Below, piece after piece: positions 1-12,566 of a stretch of 64,000 nucleotides of DNA. The DNA is from Cinnamomum chago (Eukaryota > Streptophyta > Magnoliopsida > Laurales > Lauraceae), in NCBI GenBank assembly GCA_038049695.1, contig CP142456.1:73865422-73929421 (forward strand), in the 5' to 3' direction. The position numbers were made by a program, and so were the translations under genes. Every line of letters starts with the position of its first letter. Position 1 is the first letter of the stretch. The notes beneath the pieces were generated by a model. The model was not told the origin of the DNA. It worked only from the letters and a program-made list of their open reading frames with translations, and ran no database searches.

Positions 1-89
<89 letters not shown>
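1..89. repeat. (CT)n followed by (AT)n compound microsatellite
   Basis: The window opens inside a pure CT run (1-48) that changes directly into an AT run (to about 89). The true left end lies outside the window. Such compound arrays are common in plant intergenic DNA and are length-variable; no function is implied. Confidence 0.95.
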
Positions 90-94
<5 letters not shown>

Positions 95-221
95 GATTCT
101 ACGGTAAAGCATACGCCTGGCCACAATCAACGAAATGAAGAAAGCCTCATCAGAGATGGTACATGCCAAGGAAGGCACTATACAGTTAAAAAGCCTTTGG
201 TTTTTACTGTAATAAAATTAA

Positions 222-1102
222 GAGTTTTTTTTTTTTTCATATACCCCACTAATGTTTATAGGATTTATGAATAGGCTCATGAGGTTTTAGCATTTGTAAA
301 TAGGCCCTTACTTCGTCTTATTAATACCTTTCATGTCCCCTCAAAATCAATATTCCTAACAACACTGAGCCGCCACATGAGATTAGTGTTGGATTTTTAT
401 ATAAATGACAGCTTTGCCCTTACATCGATTAAACAAAAATGAGTATATTACTACTTTAAAAAGCACCATTATTTTATCTCAAGTCCCAATGTTTTTCTCA
501 ATAACTCTTTATGCATATGACCAGGGATGGACCTAGGTACACACGCCTAGGGACTGAAGCCTCCACCCATATTTGAAAAAAGTTTAATACACCCCATAAA
601 TTCTGTAAAAATTCATATTTTTAACATTTGTCAGTTCCCCCAATATTTCTTCTACAACCCCAAACACATGAAACATAATCATGTATTTTCAAACTTTTCA
701 TCAATCCAATGGTGGGTTATAATTGGATAAATCATAATCAGTTATAAGTATAGGTGTTGATTATCATCATGATCAATTTGGATTTAATGAAATGAGCTAT
801 GTATTTATTACATAAATGAATTTATGCAGTGTTATTCTCTCCGAGTAAGTGCAATTGTTAATGTTACATGCTTTACAAAAAAAAAAAGTTGAGTCCAAGC
901 TTACGAAATTATGCATGCAAGGATAAGAAATGGGCAAAAGTGTCATCTCACTATAATAACCTATGCTGGTTGAAAGACTCTTGATTTTGGGGACACCAAA
1001 TGTATTAAAATGAAAATGAATGAGCCTATTAGCAAATATTGAAATCTTAGGGGTTTATTTACAAATCCTACAAACCTTAGGGGGTTATATACAAAAGGCT
1101 CT
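222..1102. mobile_element. hAT-like TIR element, copy A
   Basis: An 881-bp non-coding element with imperfect terminal inverted repeats: the left end (GAG, T-run, then ATATACCCCACTAATG) matches the reverse complement of the right end. It is flanked by a perfect 8-bp direct repeat AAAATTAA (214-221 and 1103-1110), the length expected for hAT transposition. A second copy lies at 30160-30870 with its own 8-bp duplication. Copy A carries extra DNA at about 530-660 that copy B lacks. No transposase is visible, so it would be non-autonomous. The superfamily is inferred from the duplication length only. Confidence 0.75.
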
Positions 1103-1254
1103 AAAATTAATCATGAGCATACATCAAAATAGAAAGATACATAAAATCTCAAAATTCAATGAGTATTAAAAGCCAATTTCCACAGTTAAATTACTGAACC
1201 CAGTTTTTCAACAATTTTTTTTCCATTTTTTCCAAGTTTAAACCCCTTTTTTTT

Positions 1255-1432
1255 TTTTGTGCTATCGGAGGGTTCCCAAGTCTCAACCCTTTGGACTGAA
1301 CTAATTCCTTCGGCTTAAGAGGGAAGCCAAGTAAACTCCACTATAGCCTCAGTATGGTAGTACAGTTTCAAACCTACAACCTCCAGGTGCAAACCGTGGT
1401 CGCAGACCAACTGAACTATCCATTAGGATTAA
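1255..1432 (-). repeat. tRNA-derived SINE candidate
   Basis: Read on the minus strand, a tRNA-like RNA polymerase III promoter is visible: an A-box-like TAGTTCAGTTGG (about 1408-1420) and a B-box-like GGTTTGAAACT (about 1364-1374) at tRNA-like spacing. A body follows and ends near a long T run on the plus strand (1247-1258), which is the A-tail side. No clear target duplication was identified. A degenerate tRNA pseudogene is an alternative. Confidence 0.45.
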
Positions 1433-2149
1433 GTTTAAAGCCTCTTATTAAATCATAATCATCCACACCACCACTAAGCCTTGTCCTATCAATTTTGGGT
1501 TAGCTGAATAAAAACATATAAAAAAAGGTTGGTCAGTTAGGTGATCCTTGCTTTGGAACTTCTAACAAATAAATACAATAAAAAAAAAATGGGGCCTTGC
1601 ACTGCCTTAAAAATTTCCCTTTCTCAACCACATGGGAGTCATATTTGGCCAACTTAAATAGACGGTACAAGCCAACTGCACCATTGGTTAAGCATCTTCC
1701 TTCCCTTTTAAGTTTGAACTCATGGTCCAACAAAAATTAAAAAATTAAAAAATTAAAAAAAAGTTTGAGCTCATGGCCGAACAAAGAAGGGCAGTATAGG
1801 CTTCAATAATGATGATAATGAAAACTAGAGACCACCCAAAAAATAATAATAAAAAGTTTCTCAGAAAATGAATTGATGTACAGTCAACTTACAGATAATT
1901 TGCATTACTCTACTAGATTATTGTCGGATTCTGCATAACCACACTATAATATGAATCCATGAGGAAATAAAGACATTCAAAGCAATCTGATTATCAGGTA
2001 TAATAAGCAGCAGCCTAAACATGTCTGCATTAAGTCTAACAAAGAAGGTGGATAAAACATGGCACTAGTTTAATTAGTCCAAACATAACTATGCACAAGC
2101 ACAAAACGCAAATGTAGTAGTAAGAAACCCATAAAAAAGATAAAATAGA

Positions 2150-5100
2150 TCATAGGATAAAAGGCTTTGAATAAACATCAAACGTCTCGCAGGCAGTTAA
2201 TTGGGGCTCCTGCAACAACAAAAGAAACCACAGGATCACTCATGAATATTATAAGAAATATATGTATGTATAAGTATATATGTATATTTTTCATTCTTGT
2301 GAAAGATTTTCTGTAACAAAGATATGCAATAATAAAGTCAAGTCTCACTCCATAAAATTTTCACACATGCATTATACACACACAAAACAAGAATGAACCA
2401 TTTCTCCATCTTGTAAGATTTAGAGGCTACTCCCCTGCTGGAGCAGTGGTAGCTGGTAAGGTTGCCCCCCATCACTGGGAATCGTTGGGAAGACCAGGGT
2501 TTGAACATATGTTAAGGAAGAAAAGGCTTGCAATTGAAGCAAGTGGCAAGGCTAGGGACGATAAATGCATGATGTACACACATTATGTTTGCTTATGCAT
2601 AAGCTTACCATAACTTATGCATTGATGCTTACAGCTGGTAGAATTTATTTAGAATGCATGATTTATTAACAAATGTTGTTTTTTTAATAAATATTAATGA
2701 TTCAAAACCGCAACCTCATAGTTGCGATGACATCAACAGGCATGTTCATACCCATCCAAAGATTTATGCATAAGAGCAAGCATGGATGCATGAATGCCTT
2801 GAGCTGTGTACCCGTGCCTGTAGATATGCTACTCTTTTCTGTGAAAGTAAATACCTGATTCAATCCACCACCAAGCCCACCAACACTACCTCCTGTTAAA
2901 AGCATGGTGATGAGCGATGTTACCTGACCACCACCAATATCACCACCACTACCAGTATTGCGGATGGTGTTCCGCATGGAACCCAGTATGCTCCCATATG
3001 TCTGTCCGTGCCCACGCTCAATGGCTTGGATGAAACAGAAAGTCATTGCTCCTGTTGAGGTGATCCTTGATAAGGCCTGCTCATATGAACCAGAACGCAT
3101 TAGGTTGGAGCCTGTGTTACCCTTTGGTTAGCTTACAACCTAACCATCTATGCTATACCTAGATCAAACTCATATCTGGTGATTGTCATCATCTTCATTC
3201 ATGCTTCATCTAAATAGCTTAGTTTAAATGTGACCCTTCTTCCAGTTTATAAACAAAATAAAAGACAATCAAATGGCTGTATAGCAAGGAAAAAGGAAAG
3301 GGACTTCCATACTCCAAAAAGAATTGTGTTAAAGCAAAATTATAGATGGAAATTATATTTTAGCACATGGTAAACTAGCCAGCCACTGCGCAGCTCTGAA
3401 TCTGAAACTGCATGATGCCCCCATCATTTACAGTATTTCCTACCTTTCACCCAAATCATTGTATGTCACGCTGTGAGTTTCAAGTCTTAACTGAAACATG
3501 TTTGGGTATTGATTTGGGCAAACAGAACCTTGCCACCTGTCCTGCTGAGGATTTCTACCTGTAAAAGCTCATTTGTTTCTAAAGAGACGTGTTTCTCATG
3601 TCCAGTAAGTATTGTCTGACCAGTGATTTTCATATTTTAGTTATTTATTTATTTTTGCTAGATTGGTGCTACTGGTTAGTGGGGCCAGATATCAACCTAC
3701 CGGCTCAGGGATCGAACCCTAGCTGGTCATGTGAAGGGGTACCAATGCCATTGAGCTATCAAAAACCGTACGTTATATAAAGATCACCAAGACAGAACTG
3801 ATGTTTCTGTTATCTACTTGTACAGCAATAAAAATGGAAGATGCTTATGTAGTGCGATTTGAAGTACAAACCCATTGGAACAAGGCTTTGCTGGGTTTTT
3901 TTTTTTCTTTTTACTTTTGAATGGTCAAAACCTTTTCCCCACTTTACAAAGGAAAATTCAAAAGTAGTGGTGATGATGTTTATGTAGTGAGATCTTACTG
4001 AGGTATCAGCGGAGGTTTGATCATCATCACAACCACTAAAAGAAATGGCCTCCCCGCCACTTGTTCCTTTCCATACACCTGATCGAGGCCGATGGTCCTC
4101 CCATACATACTGCCCACCCCTACACCATAGTCAAGAATAAAAATATTTTGTTTAATCCCTCAAGTTCTCCAGTTACTAGAGAACTCTGAATATAGATACA
4201 TGAAATCATTTAGAAAGCATATAATCTATATGAATGTAGTAAAAAAATAAGTATAGCACTGCAGCACAATGTCTTTCCAAACACACTCCCCACTTCTCAA
4301 ATCCATGAGACAGAACATGTAATCCCAGCCAAAAGACCAAGGCACGTTGACAGGCTAAACCATTAATGATAAAGAACGAAATTGTATGAGAAGTCCAGGA
4401 TCACATCATGATATTTATGTCTCTAACTTGCATGTATGTCATACATTTGCACATGACAGCTCACACGCACATAGAAGAGATTTTCTGCTCAGCAAGGCAA
4501 TAAGGCCAAGAGCCCTGTGGGGCAATCAGAACTGTCCTCGGTGTTGGATCTCACCCCTTTCTTTTCAACCGTTGATTTTTTCAGACGTGGGGGACACATT
4601 TTGATTATCTCAGATCCTTTGGATCAGAGATTTTGGTGGACCCACTGTCTAGGCATATCCCTTTCCACCCTTCCTCCGAGGTGGACCCCAATGGGCTCTC
4701 ACCCATGCATGACCTCAAAGTTCAACATTCACACAGATATATGAGTGTCTGCAAATGTGCATATACATCTTAGTTAGCAACTTTCAGGTGTGTATGTGCA
4801 GTGTGGATCTATAATGCATTGATACTTCAAAATGGGCAATATATTGTGTCATGTCATATCCGATACTTCACATTTTATGTGTAAAATCCATGTGATGCAA
4901 TCCTAGGGTTAGGATGCAAGTGCCGGAGCACAATTAGGGTTCCGATGGAACAATCACATGATGAAGACACTCTCCAATGATAGATCCACAAAGGGACAAT
5001 TCTATTTACTCAAATCTCTAATATGAGATCACTGATCTCTACAATGCTCTATTTATAATAAAAGATACTTCCCTAAGAACCAATCATAATCAAACTTAGA

Positions 5101-8100
5101 AAAAAAAAAAAAAGGAAAAGAATCCTATTCAAATTAGAAACTAATTCTAAATACAATCTTTGCTAAAACTAAAACTAATAATAATTAGGATTTCATGGGT
5201 CCCATATGTGGCCTACAATATATCTCACGTCAGGTATTGGTGCTGCTGCACCACCATGTCCCTACCTTGTCCATGGTGTATCCTTGCCATACCCATGCCG
5301 TATCTGGGCATCATAGGTGTGGATACCACAACTTGCCTCAAGTACTCCACTCAATTTTACAACCTTCTCTAAAAATGTAAATCATTGGCATATTTAAGAT
5401 TTGTTGAAGTCTTTATTATAATAAAAGTTCAAAGGCTAGGACGGTATTTTTCCAAATATTAACCATAACCAAAATGACATTGAACTAGAAACGCTTAGAG
5501 ACTTTCTTTTATCAGTAGAAACACTTGAGAATTAGTCCCAAGATTTCACCATGTTCCACATAAAGCCCTGCAACGGTCATCACAAGGGGCATACTAAAAT
5601 GTTCAGTTTTCAGAGATCTTGCTTCAAAAAACCCTGAAGCAATCCAAAGTTCCATGTATGAGTATGAAGAGTATCTTCTCAGTAAAACAAAACAAGGATG
5701 TCGCACACTTGAAAGATAAAAAACAGAATTTATGATAGCAATGAAAACTAAAGGGGTTTGAAATCACTTGATAGTACAATTTGTGAAAGGAATCCGCAAC
5801 ATGGTTGGAAGGTACTCATTGTTGCAACCACGATACTGTGGGTTCAAGAAATGTTACCAAGCAAAATACCTTGTGGGAGTATTCCTGCTAAACATAATCT
5901 GCCAAAACCCAGGTAGGAAAAAGCACCAAACAAGACAAATGAAAGCGATGCCAGATTTGACGATATTTCCAAGTCCAATTGATGCATCTAAAACATTGAT
6001 GAAATCATCAAATTAACGCATTGATGCAATAAACTAACTTAAGGAATAAGGACCAAGTAGAAGCTTTATCTTCTAGAGCAAACATAACACATAATGTGGC
6101 TGTCATCTTGCCTAAAAAGTAAAAACCAACCAAGGGTAATAAATTGCTGACCTATTCATTCTGCAGAGAAATGGTAAATCTAGCACAGTGCCACTGTGGC
6201 AAGCATCTACAATTGCATGAAGCTTAACCCCACGAGGAAGAGGCCTGACAATGGCTGCATTTATTTCATCATCAACAATCATTCCCTGTGTTTCAAAATC
6301 CAAAGGGCAAAGAGTTTCATCATATCCATCGACTTCATCCCCTTTATAATTCCGCTGCCGCGAACCATGGCCAGAGTAGTGAAATACTAATGAATCTCCT
6401 GGTTGACAACCTTGAACGAGCCAAAACAAAGCCATCCGTAGGTTATGCTTAGTGGGACTCTTATATGGATCTGTCTCTTCTTCTGCAAATCAACTTTCAG
6501 AAAAAAAGATTAGATTAGACCTGGTCAGGTAGAAACCACACAACGAAAAAAAAAAAATTCTAAAATTTAAGTGGAACTTCTAAACCGAGTACTGACTGCG
6601 GAAGCCACCAATTTCACTCATCATATACAACAAAATGGAACTAGCTCAATCCCAACCTCTTTTTAGAAGCATCCTTCAATACAACATTTGCATGCCAGCT
6701 ACTCTTTTTTATCCAATAACTAAATCCTCTAGCATGAGGACTCAACTTTTCTACACGTTAGTCCTGTATTCTACACTTGCCTGCTTCAAAGCGAAAGGCT
6801 CCTAAAAAAAATGTTCTCAATGTTCCTATACCCCCAATCTGTTCACTGTCACTGCCACACTTCTTGAGCCTAGGTGTGTAGGCACAAAGCAATTAATAGC
6901 TTCTAAAGTGATACAGTTGTGAGGACACAGAAGGGATATGATGATGTTGCATACTTCAAGTATGGGCAGTTGGAAGGTTCTAAGTTAATAATTTGGTTGG
7001 AGATGAGAAGACTAGAAGCCAATAAGTATTGAACCTCACTCTAAGAAGCAGAAGTGTGTCCCTTGGACAACAATGTAAGGAGAACCAAAAAATTAAAATT
7101 AGATTCAAGAAAACTTGCTACATCAAAGGTGGCATAGTAGACTGACTGACTGACTGACATGATAAAGTGGCTGAAGGAGTGCAGAAACTAGTGAACTGGG
7201 AAACATGCAGCTCATCCTAAATTCCAATCCTTCTTCGTGAACAGCTACTTGGCTCTATCACCCTCCCCTTGAACTTTACTTTCTAACAATAAATCAAAAC
7301 CTGAAAACCCCACTATAAAGGTGAATTCATGAGCGAGCCTACAAATTAAATGCTAGCAGTCACTCCCTAGTGACACCTAAGCCTATATCTCTGTCCTATA
7401 ATAATACCTCTGCATCTATCAGAACTTGGAACCTGAATAGCAACATCTCATCCATCCAAGGGAAATTCCTAGAAAGATTATTCATCTCTAACCCATTCAT
7501 AAAAATGTTTTGTGGTATGTGAGAGTCACCTATAAGTTCTCCATCATAAAAATGTTTTGTGGTATGTGAGAGTCACCTATAAGTTCTCCATCTTGAATGA
7601 CCAACAAACATTAATAGTATTCCAGATTTTTGTTATCGGAACTATCTCAACGACACATATCAATTATAAGATAGGAAGCCTATGCAAGCAATGACTCTTT
7701 TCCATCCATTGTAATAGGATTTGTCTGAAGTGTGAAACAAATCTGAAAGCCATGAATCGAGAAATATGGATACTTCTCAAAGTAAAAGAGACTCCTGGTA
7801 AGTATGGAACAAGATCAGCTATATTGGCTACTAAAACAATATAGCAAATTGTACGGCTTCTCCAATCCAAAACTTAGTATTGCCATACAAAAAAGACAAC
7901 ACAACTTTTTCAAAATATTATCTTTAAATCGTAAAACAACTAAATCAATGATAGGATTAGCTTTAAATCGTAAAAAAAACTAAATCAATGATAGGATTAG
8001 AGTATGCAAGAATGGACCAAAATGATAAGTGGGGGGGGGGGGGGGGGGGGGGGTGTGTGCGGGTGTGCAAAAGAAGAGACTACGGAACGATGGATGCTAA

Positions 8101-9501
8101 TACCATCTGGTGTCATCATCATCAAAGCCTTCTCTTATTTTATCATATATTGATGTTCATTTCTGATTATATCCTTCCTAGTTTTACCACACATCCACCT
8201 TAACATTCTAATCCTTACTTGTGTAAAGAAATTTAATGAGGACTACATCTACACTGCTAGGGGCAAGCCCGGATCAGCTATGACTGGTGGTGTTTTGCAA
8301 GATGACAAGGCTCTTCCATTTTGGGCACAATGAGTACAATGATTTAAACATAGCTGAAATATCAGTAATCCAATAAGCATTTGAGTTCTTTCTTCACGTT
8401 TTTCAGTCTCCTTGGTTGCAAATGGGGAGTCAAAAAATGCAATCATGTAAATGAATAAGTCAAAACCAACCCTATAGAACTGTTGCATATATTTAAGAAA
8501 CTAGAGGAATAATGTAAGTCTCCCTGCATTTCTTCCTAGCACACACAAGTCAAGACGCAGATACATCAGCCAATCAAGGGGTTGACAAGGAATATTTTGA
8601 TTTTTTCCCCAAGTAATTCACTCTTGGGTACTTAATAGTTTTAGGGTACTAATACTAATTCTGGGGCACCATGCATAGAGTTCCAAATCACAACCAAATT
8701 TATTTTTTTTTCTTTATTTCTTCCCTTTTGAATACAATGTTAGATTCACCTAAAAAATCAACAAATGTTCTAAATCAAGTTTGACAAGGAATATTTCAAA
8801 TTTTCTCATGTATAAACCACCCTGGGGTACTTAATTGTTTTTGGGCACTAATGATGGGCTACCATGAACAGAGTTCCATATCACAAACATTTTTGTTTCC
8901 ACCCTTTTGAACACCCATTCCACCACTAGATCATCGAACCATCAAAAAAATTAAAAAAAAATTAAAAAATAGAATTTCCCATTCGCATCAAAGACCACCC
9001 AAATGATCTAAATCACAAAACCCACAGCCTCCCTACCCACCCACACCAAAAAAACGAAAAACCAAATCTTAAAGAAAAAATAGAGAGATGAAGGGATCAT
9101 ATACCAGTGAGCATGATGATGGAAGACTCTGGGAAGTGAAACCGATTGATGAGGAGATATTTCATGCACTTGGCGTCATTGATGCAGCCCTTGAGCTCGT
9201 GTCGGGAGTACCGGTACGAGATGCCGCAGATCACGGCCTTCTTCCGTCCATGCGGCGACGGAGGAGGCCCCGGCGTCGCCGAAATAGGTCCCGGCGGCAA
9301 GCCACGTGGATCGGCGACGGGGGTGATGGCGTGGCAGATGGCGCATCTTATCGATTTGGCGCCGGGCGGGAGTTGCAGAGGGGTGTGGCAGGTCGTGCAG
9401 TTCACCAGCATCATATGCATATTCATGTTTGAATTCGGAATCGGAATCGGAATCGGAATCTGAATCGGAATCGGACCAAAAAAGAGGGGCTCAAATGTCA
9501 A
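2150..9501 (-). CDS. MCA1: Type I metacaspase with LSD1-type zinc finger (intact copy)
   Basis: Five exons on the minus strand: 9501-9105, 6482-6152, 4119-3999, 3076-2855 and 2209-2150. All introns are GT-AG and the phases fit, giving 376 codons plus stop. Type I metacaspases are calcium-dependent cysteine proteases that cut after Lys or Arg and act in plant cell death and proteostasis. The protein has an LSD1-type zinc finger (C35, C38, C53, C56), then a Pro-rich linker (to about 85) and the p20 domain with catalytic His171 in YSGHG and Cys227 in DACHSG. The p10 part is in exons 3-5 and ends in the conserved FDVYSKPF tail. Exon 1 also permits starts at M30 or M31 (347 or 346 residues), which fit the family better because residues 11-22 are an Ile-Pro run encoded by a hexanucleotide repeat. 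The total is close to the usual 350-370. The symbol is by family, not proven orthology. A cytosolic location is inferred. Confidence 0.93.
2428..2525 (+). repeat. SINE-like tRNA head in metacaspase intron 4
   Basis: Within intron 4, GCAGTGGTAGCTGGTAAGG resembles an A box and AGGGTTTGAACA, about 50 bp later, resembles a B box. Body and tail are not clearly delimited. It could be a SINE relic or a chance match. Confidence 0.3.
3665..3765 (-). repeat. tRNA-derived SINE head in metacaspase intron 3
   Basis: On the minus strand, a strong A-box match (TAGCTCAATGG, from 3760 downward) and B-box match (GGGTTCGATCCC, about 3708-3721) stand at tRNA-like spacing. The sequence between them does not fold as an obvious functional tRNA, so a SINE or tRNA pseudogene is favoured. 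It is intronic and antisense to nothing known. Confidence 0.5.
7498..7591. repeat. 47-bp perfect tandem duplication in metacaspase intron 1
   Basis: A 47-bp unit beginning AAAAATGTTTTGTGG occurs twice head to tail (from 7501 and 7548, less than one unit of extra flank) without visible mismatches, so the duplication is recent. Confidence 0.9.
7921..8053. repeat. Short tandem duplication next to a 23-G homopolymer in intron 1
   Basis: A unit of about 43 bp (CTTTAAATCGTAAAA through CAATGATAGGATTAG) is duplicated at about 7921-8003. It is followed by an uninterrupted G run at 8031-8053 and a GT-rich stretch. On the gene's coding strand this is a C run inside intron 1. Long G runs are also a typical site of assembly length error. 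Confidence 0.85.
9428..9476. repeat. Hexanucleotide (GGAATC)n at the metacaspase 5' end
   Basis: Seven or so GGAATC units with one T variant lie at the start of exon 1. On the coding strand they encode an Ile-Pro alternation upstream of the zinc finger if the first ATG is used. If translation starts at M30 or M31 the repeat is 5' UTR. The tract is expected to vary in length between individuals. Confidence 0.85.
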
Positions 9502-9639
9502 GTCTGGTTTTACAGAGAGAGACTGTACTTATGTTGATGTTTCGAGTGTTGCAGTTTGGAAAAGAAGGGTACTTTCGAAAGTGGTAGAAACTTGTTCCGT
9601 GTGCGTCTTCCACAAATTGGAGGTTTCAGTGGTGTTCGT

Positions 9640-11720
9640 CGCGGATAACGCGGGGAACATTGAAAGGGATAATGACCGTACGAAGGTCCTAAAATTACAA
9701 TTTTGCCCTAGACCAGACGAAAAAGGTAAAAATTTCCTAACAAACGATCGTAAAGAAAGGTTAAACACTTTTGCCCTCAATCCTGCGATATCCCAGGAGA
9801 ATAGGATATTAAATGATTCGATATCCCAGGATACAAGAATATTGCACAGTTAGATATCCTATATATACGCCATATATGTAATATTTTTAGATTTTCACCA
9901 TTCTCCTTTCAACCTAGGTTATTCAGAGGATGGAGATAACTCAGTAAAAAACCCTTTTTACTGTGATCCTTTTTACTGTGATCATTTTTTTTCGATCCTG
10001 CAATGGTTTTTCCTCCGTTTTCTTCTCATCCTCTATTTTCTTCTCATCGTCTTGCTATGGATATTGCAGGATCACAGACTTCCACTCCATTCTCTTTCGC
10101 CAATCGCTGCAATGTAGTGTATCTTCAACTGTGTAGGGTTTTACTGCGGGAAATATATCCACTCGTCAACAGTTTAAGGTATGGTGAAGAAATATTGTTT
10201 TTCCTTTATCTCTTGATTTGTTTTAGTCTTTTTTCTGGATTAGGGCTTGTTTTAAGGCTGGACATTTAGGTTTTTATTGTTATTTGGAGTTGCATCCTGT
10301 GATGTAGCTGCGAATCTTATTTTTTTTCTACCATCTGATTATTAGAGATCCCTTGCAAAAAAATTTGGTAGTGATGTTATTGTCTGCTTATTTTACCATT
10401 TTTCCATGAAAAACTTTGTTGCTCTCCATGTTTTACTTTCAGGCTTAAAAGGTTGAACACTCACAAAATGGTATATCAACCGATTAAAATTTTTCAAGTA
10501 CTACATGGTAGTTTGAATGCTACTTCATTCAAAATTAGTCTAATAAATTGGTAAACAATTCCTCGTAAACTTCATAGCACATGTTAAGAGACGATGTATG
10601 ATGGAAGAATAAAGTTAGTACAATGGCTTCATTTACCATGTGATCGTTAGAAAACTAAAGACCATATTTAAAATTTAATTTGGATCTCTACTATATATTT
10701 TTTACAAACTTTTACAAGGGATATAGATAGGAAGCATATAACAGGAAAAAAAAATTAAGCGAATAAATTTTGTATTGTGGCTTTAACTATTGAAATTATG
10801 TATAATGTAATAACAACAAACAGATATCCAACTATTTGTGATTATAAGTACATGAAATTGACCGTCACAGCACAACTATTCTCATGTCTGAGTTGATTGT
10901 GATATATATATTTTTTAATTAGATTGTTTGTAAAATTGCATTTTATTTTTACTCAATTTTTAAATTGCAGATGGAACAATTTATGGGAACAATATAATGC
11001 CACAATATTAGTACCTATAAAGGACTTAGAATACCTTATTTTCTAGTGAGTAACAAATTCATACATTTTATTATAACATAGAAATCCAAAAAAAAAAAAA
11101 AAGCTTCAACAATGGACTATTAAATAGGTTTATGGTGAAAGATACAAGATAGGGGAGCAGTATATCAATAAAAAAAAACACATCAAATGCAAGAAGTTGA
11201 ACAAAATAATGCATTTCATGAAGAGATTTAAATTTTAATGAGTGATTTACGGTTTACATAATAAGAATCAAAGTAGAAAAAAGGTTTATCACTACTACAT
11301 TTATGGGATGTTTTTTTAAGGCATTCAGAAATTATATAGTCACACGTACCTGCTATGATGAATAAAATGTATAAAGTACTGATGAAAGAAGATGGAATTG
11401 TAATATCCTATTGGAACCCACAAGCCAAAACGGAGATGGAAACGGAGCTCTGCAGTTTTTGGAAACAGAGATCTCTACAGTTTTTGGAAACGGATGTCTC
11501 TACAGTTTTTGGAAACAAAGGTTTGTATGTGGTGTAAAAAATGAGTTATATATGAGAGTAGGTAACGGTGCGATATCCTACGAGCATAGGATATCAAACT
11601 ATGCGATATCCTAAAAGTCTAGGATATCAAACAGTGCGATATCCCACTGGCCTGGGATATCGAATCGTGGGATATCCTACATCGCAGGAAAAATGGTACG
11701 ATTGTCCGAATTTGGACCTC
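9640..11720. mobile_element. Candidate TIR or foldback element bounded by GATATC palindrome arrays
   Basis: Two clusters of GATATCC/GGATATC palindromes lie 1.7 kb apart: 9781-9861 (about two and a half units) and 11568-11689 (about four units). Units repeat about every 33 bp and pair as small hairpins with 9-10 nt between half-sites. The outer edges are inverted relative to each other: TCCTGCGAT on the left, ATCGCAGGA on the right, both followed inward by GATTCGATATCCCAGG-like sequence. Outside them, GACCGTACGAAGGTCC on the left loosely matches the inverse of the right flank. The interior has a short reading frame (10003-10269) that I do not recognise. Exact ends and target duplication were not resolved. 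The element sits directly upstream of the intact metacaspase. Confidence 0.5.
11444..11520. repeat. 25-bp tandem repeat, three units
   Basis: The unit CTCTACAGTTTTTGGAAAC plus 6 nt occurs three times at 25-bp spacing (CAGTTTTTGG cores at about 11453, 11478 and 11503), just before the right GATATC array. It looks like a subterminal repeat of the same candidate element. Confidence 0.85.
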
Positions 11721-12356
11721 CTTTCCTGTACGATCTACTAGTGGGTAATTTGTATGTTTCGATCTTGTCTTGATAAATGTGGGATTTTCAAACGTCCATA
11801 CAATAATTTTACCACATTGTGAAATGATCTACCTTTCACCATTCAGATGTCGACTTTGGATGACTCTGACCCACCGACTAAAACCAACAGCGTGGATTCT
11901 AGGATCTCACTTTTTTTTTCCAAGTCAATCAATTGATGACCACCATAAATTCTCTTCGTTGAGATTATGAGTGGGCCCCACATGATTAAGATTTGAATAT
12001 GGTGAATGATCTGTTTGAAGACAACGGAAATTAAGCATGGATTTGGTTAAGTTTGTTAAAAGCGTTTGATGAACTTTTGGGCTTAAGAAAAGTCCAAAAG
12101 GGGCACAAGAATTTGTGTTGTTATTCATATTTGGATATATGTGAATTGCAGTAAAGTGATCAGGTGAAGTATCAAATTAAAATAAAATACAATACTGAGG
12201 TTATGCGGGAATTTTGAATTTATATACTTTTAATATTACCCATTGTATTTTGAGGCTTAACTTCATTTCTTAAAGCATTTTTTAAAAATTTAAACGCTAA
12301 ATCACACTAATGGAAGGACTTTTTACTCAAAATATGTGATACCCTATATATTGGGA
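11721..12356. other. Intergenic, no gene seen
   Basis: AT-rich DNA with only short frames lacking recognisable motifs. I see nothing in it beyond the flank of the next MITE. Confidence 0.6.
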
Positions 12357-12566
12357 GAGTCTGGATCACCTATCGTATTTATTATAATTTTATCGTGAGT
12401 AGACCAATAACACTCCGCTAAGTCATTCAAAAATTTAGGTAATTTTGAAGTTTAAAAAATTTAAATCAAATGAAAGAGATTCACCTAAATTTTTGGATGG
12501 CATGGCGAAGTGTTATTAGTCCGCTCACAATGAAAGTATAACAAACGCGATAGGTGATCCGAACTC
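12357..12566. mobile_element. Mutator-like MITE with perfect 9-bp target duplication
   Basis: A 210-bp element that is almost one long inverted repeat: its left arm (GAGTCTGGATCACCTATCG onward, about 85 bp) matches the reverse complement of its right arm. A perfect 9-bp direct repeat ATATTGGGA lies at 12348-12356 and 12567-12575. Long TIRs with 9-bp duplications are the signature of Mutator-like elements. No coding capacity. Transcripts could fold into a hairpin and feed small RNAs. Confidence 0.85.

Noticed and set aside
5512-5706. Minus-strand frame tested as metacaspase exon 3
   Set aside because: Some resemblance around SGFFEA, but the true exon 3 with VWEDHRPRSGVWKGT is at 4119-3999; 5512-5706 is intron 2, conserved in the pseudogene copy.
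8249-8488. 79-codon minus-strand frame in metacaspase intron 1
   Set aside because: Lies within the intron and has no homology I recognise.
9088-9463. Plus-strand frames of 105-114 codons over metacaspase exon 1
   Set aside because: Antisense of a GC-rich exon with clear zinc finger and p20 motifs on the minus strand.
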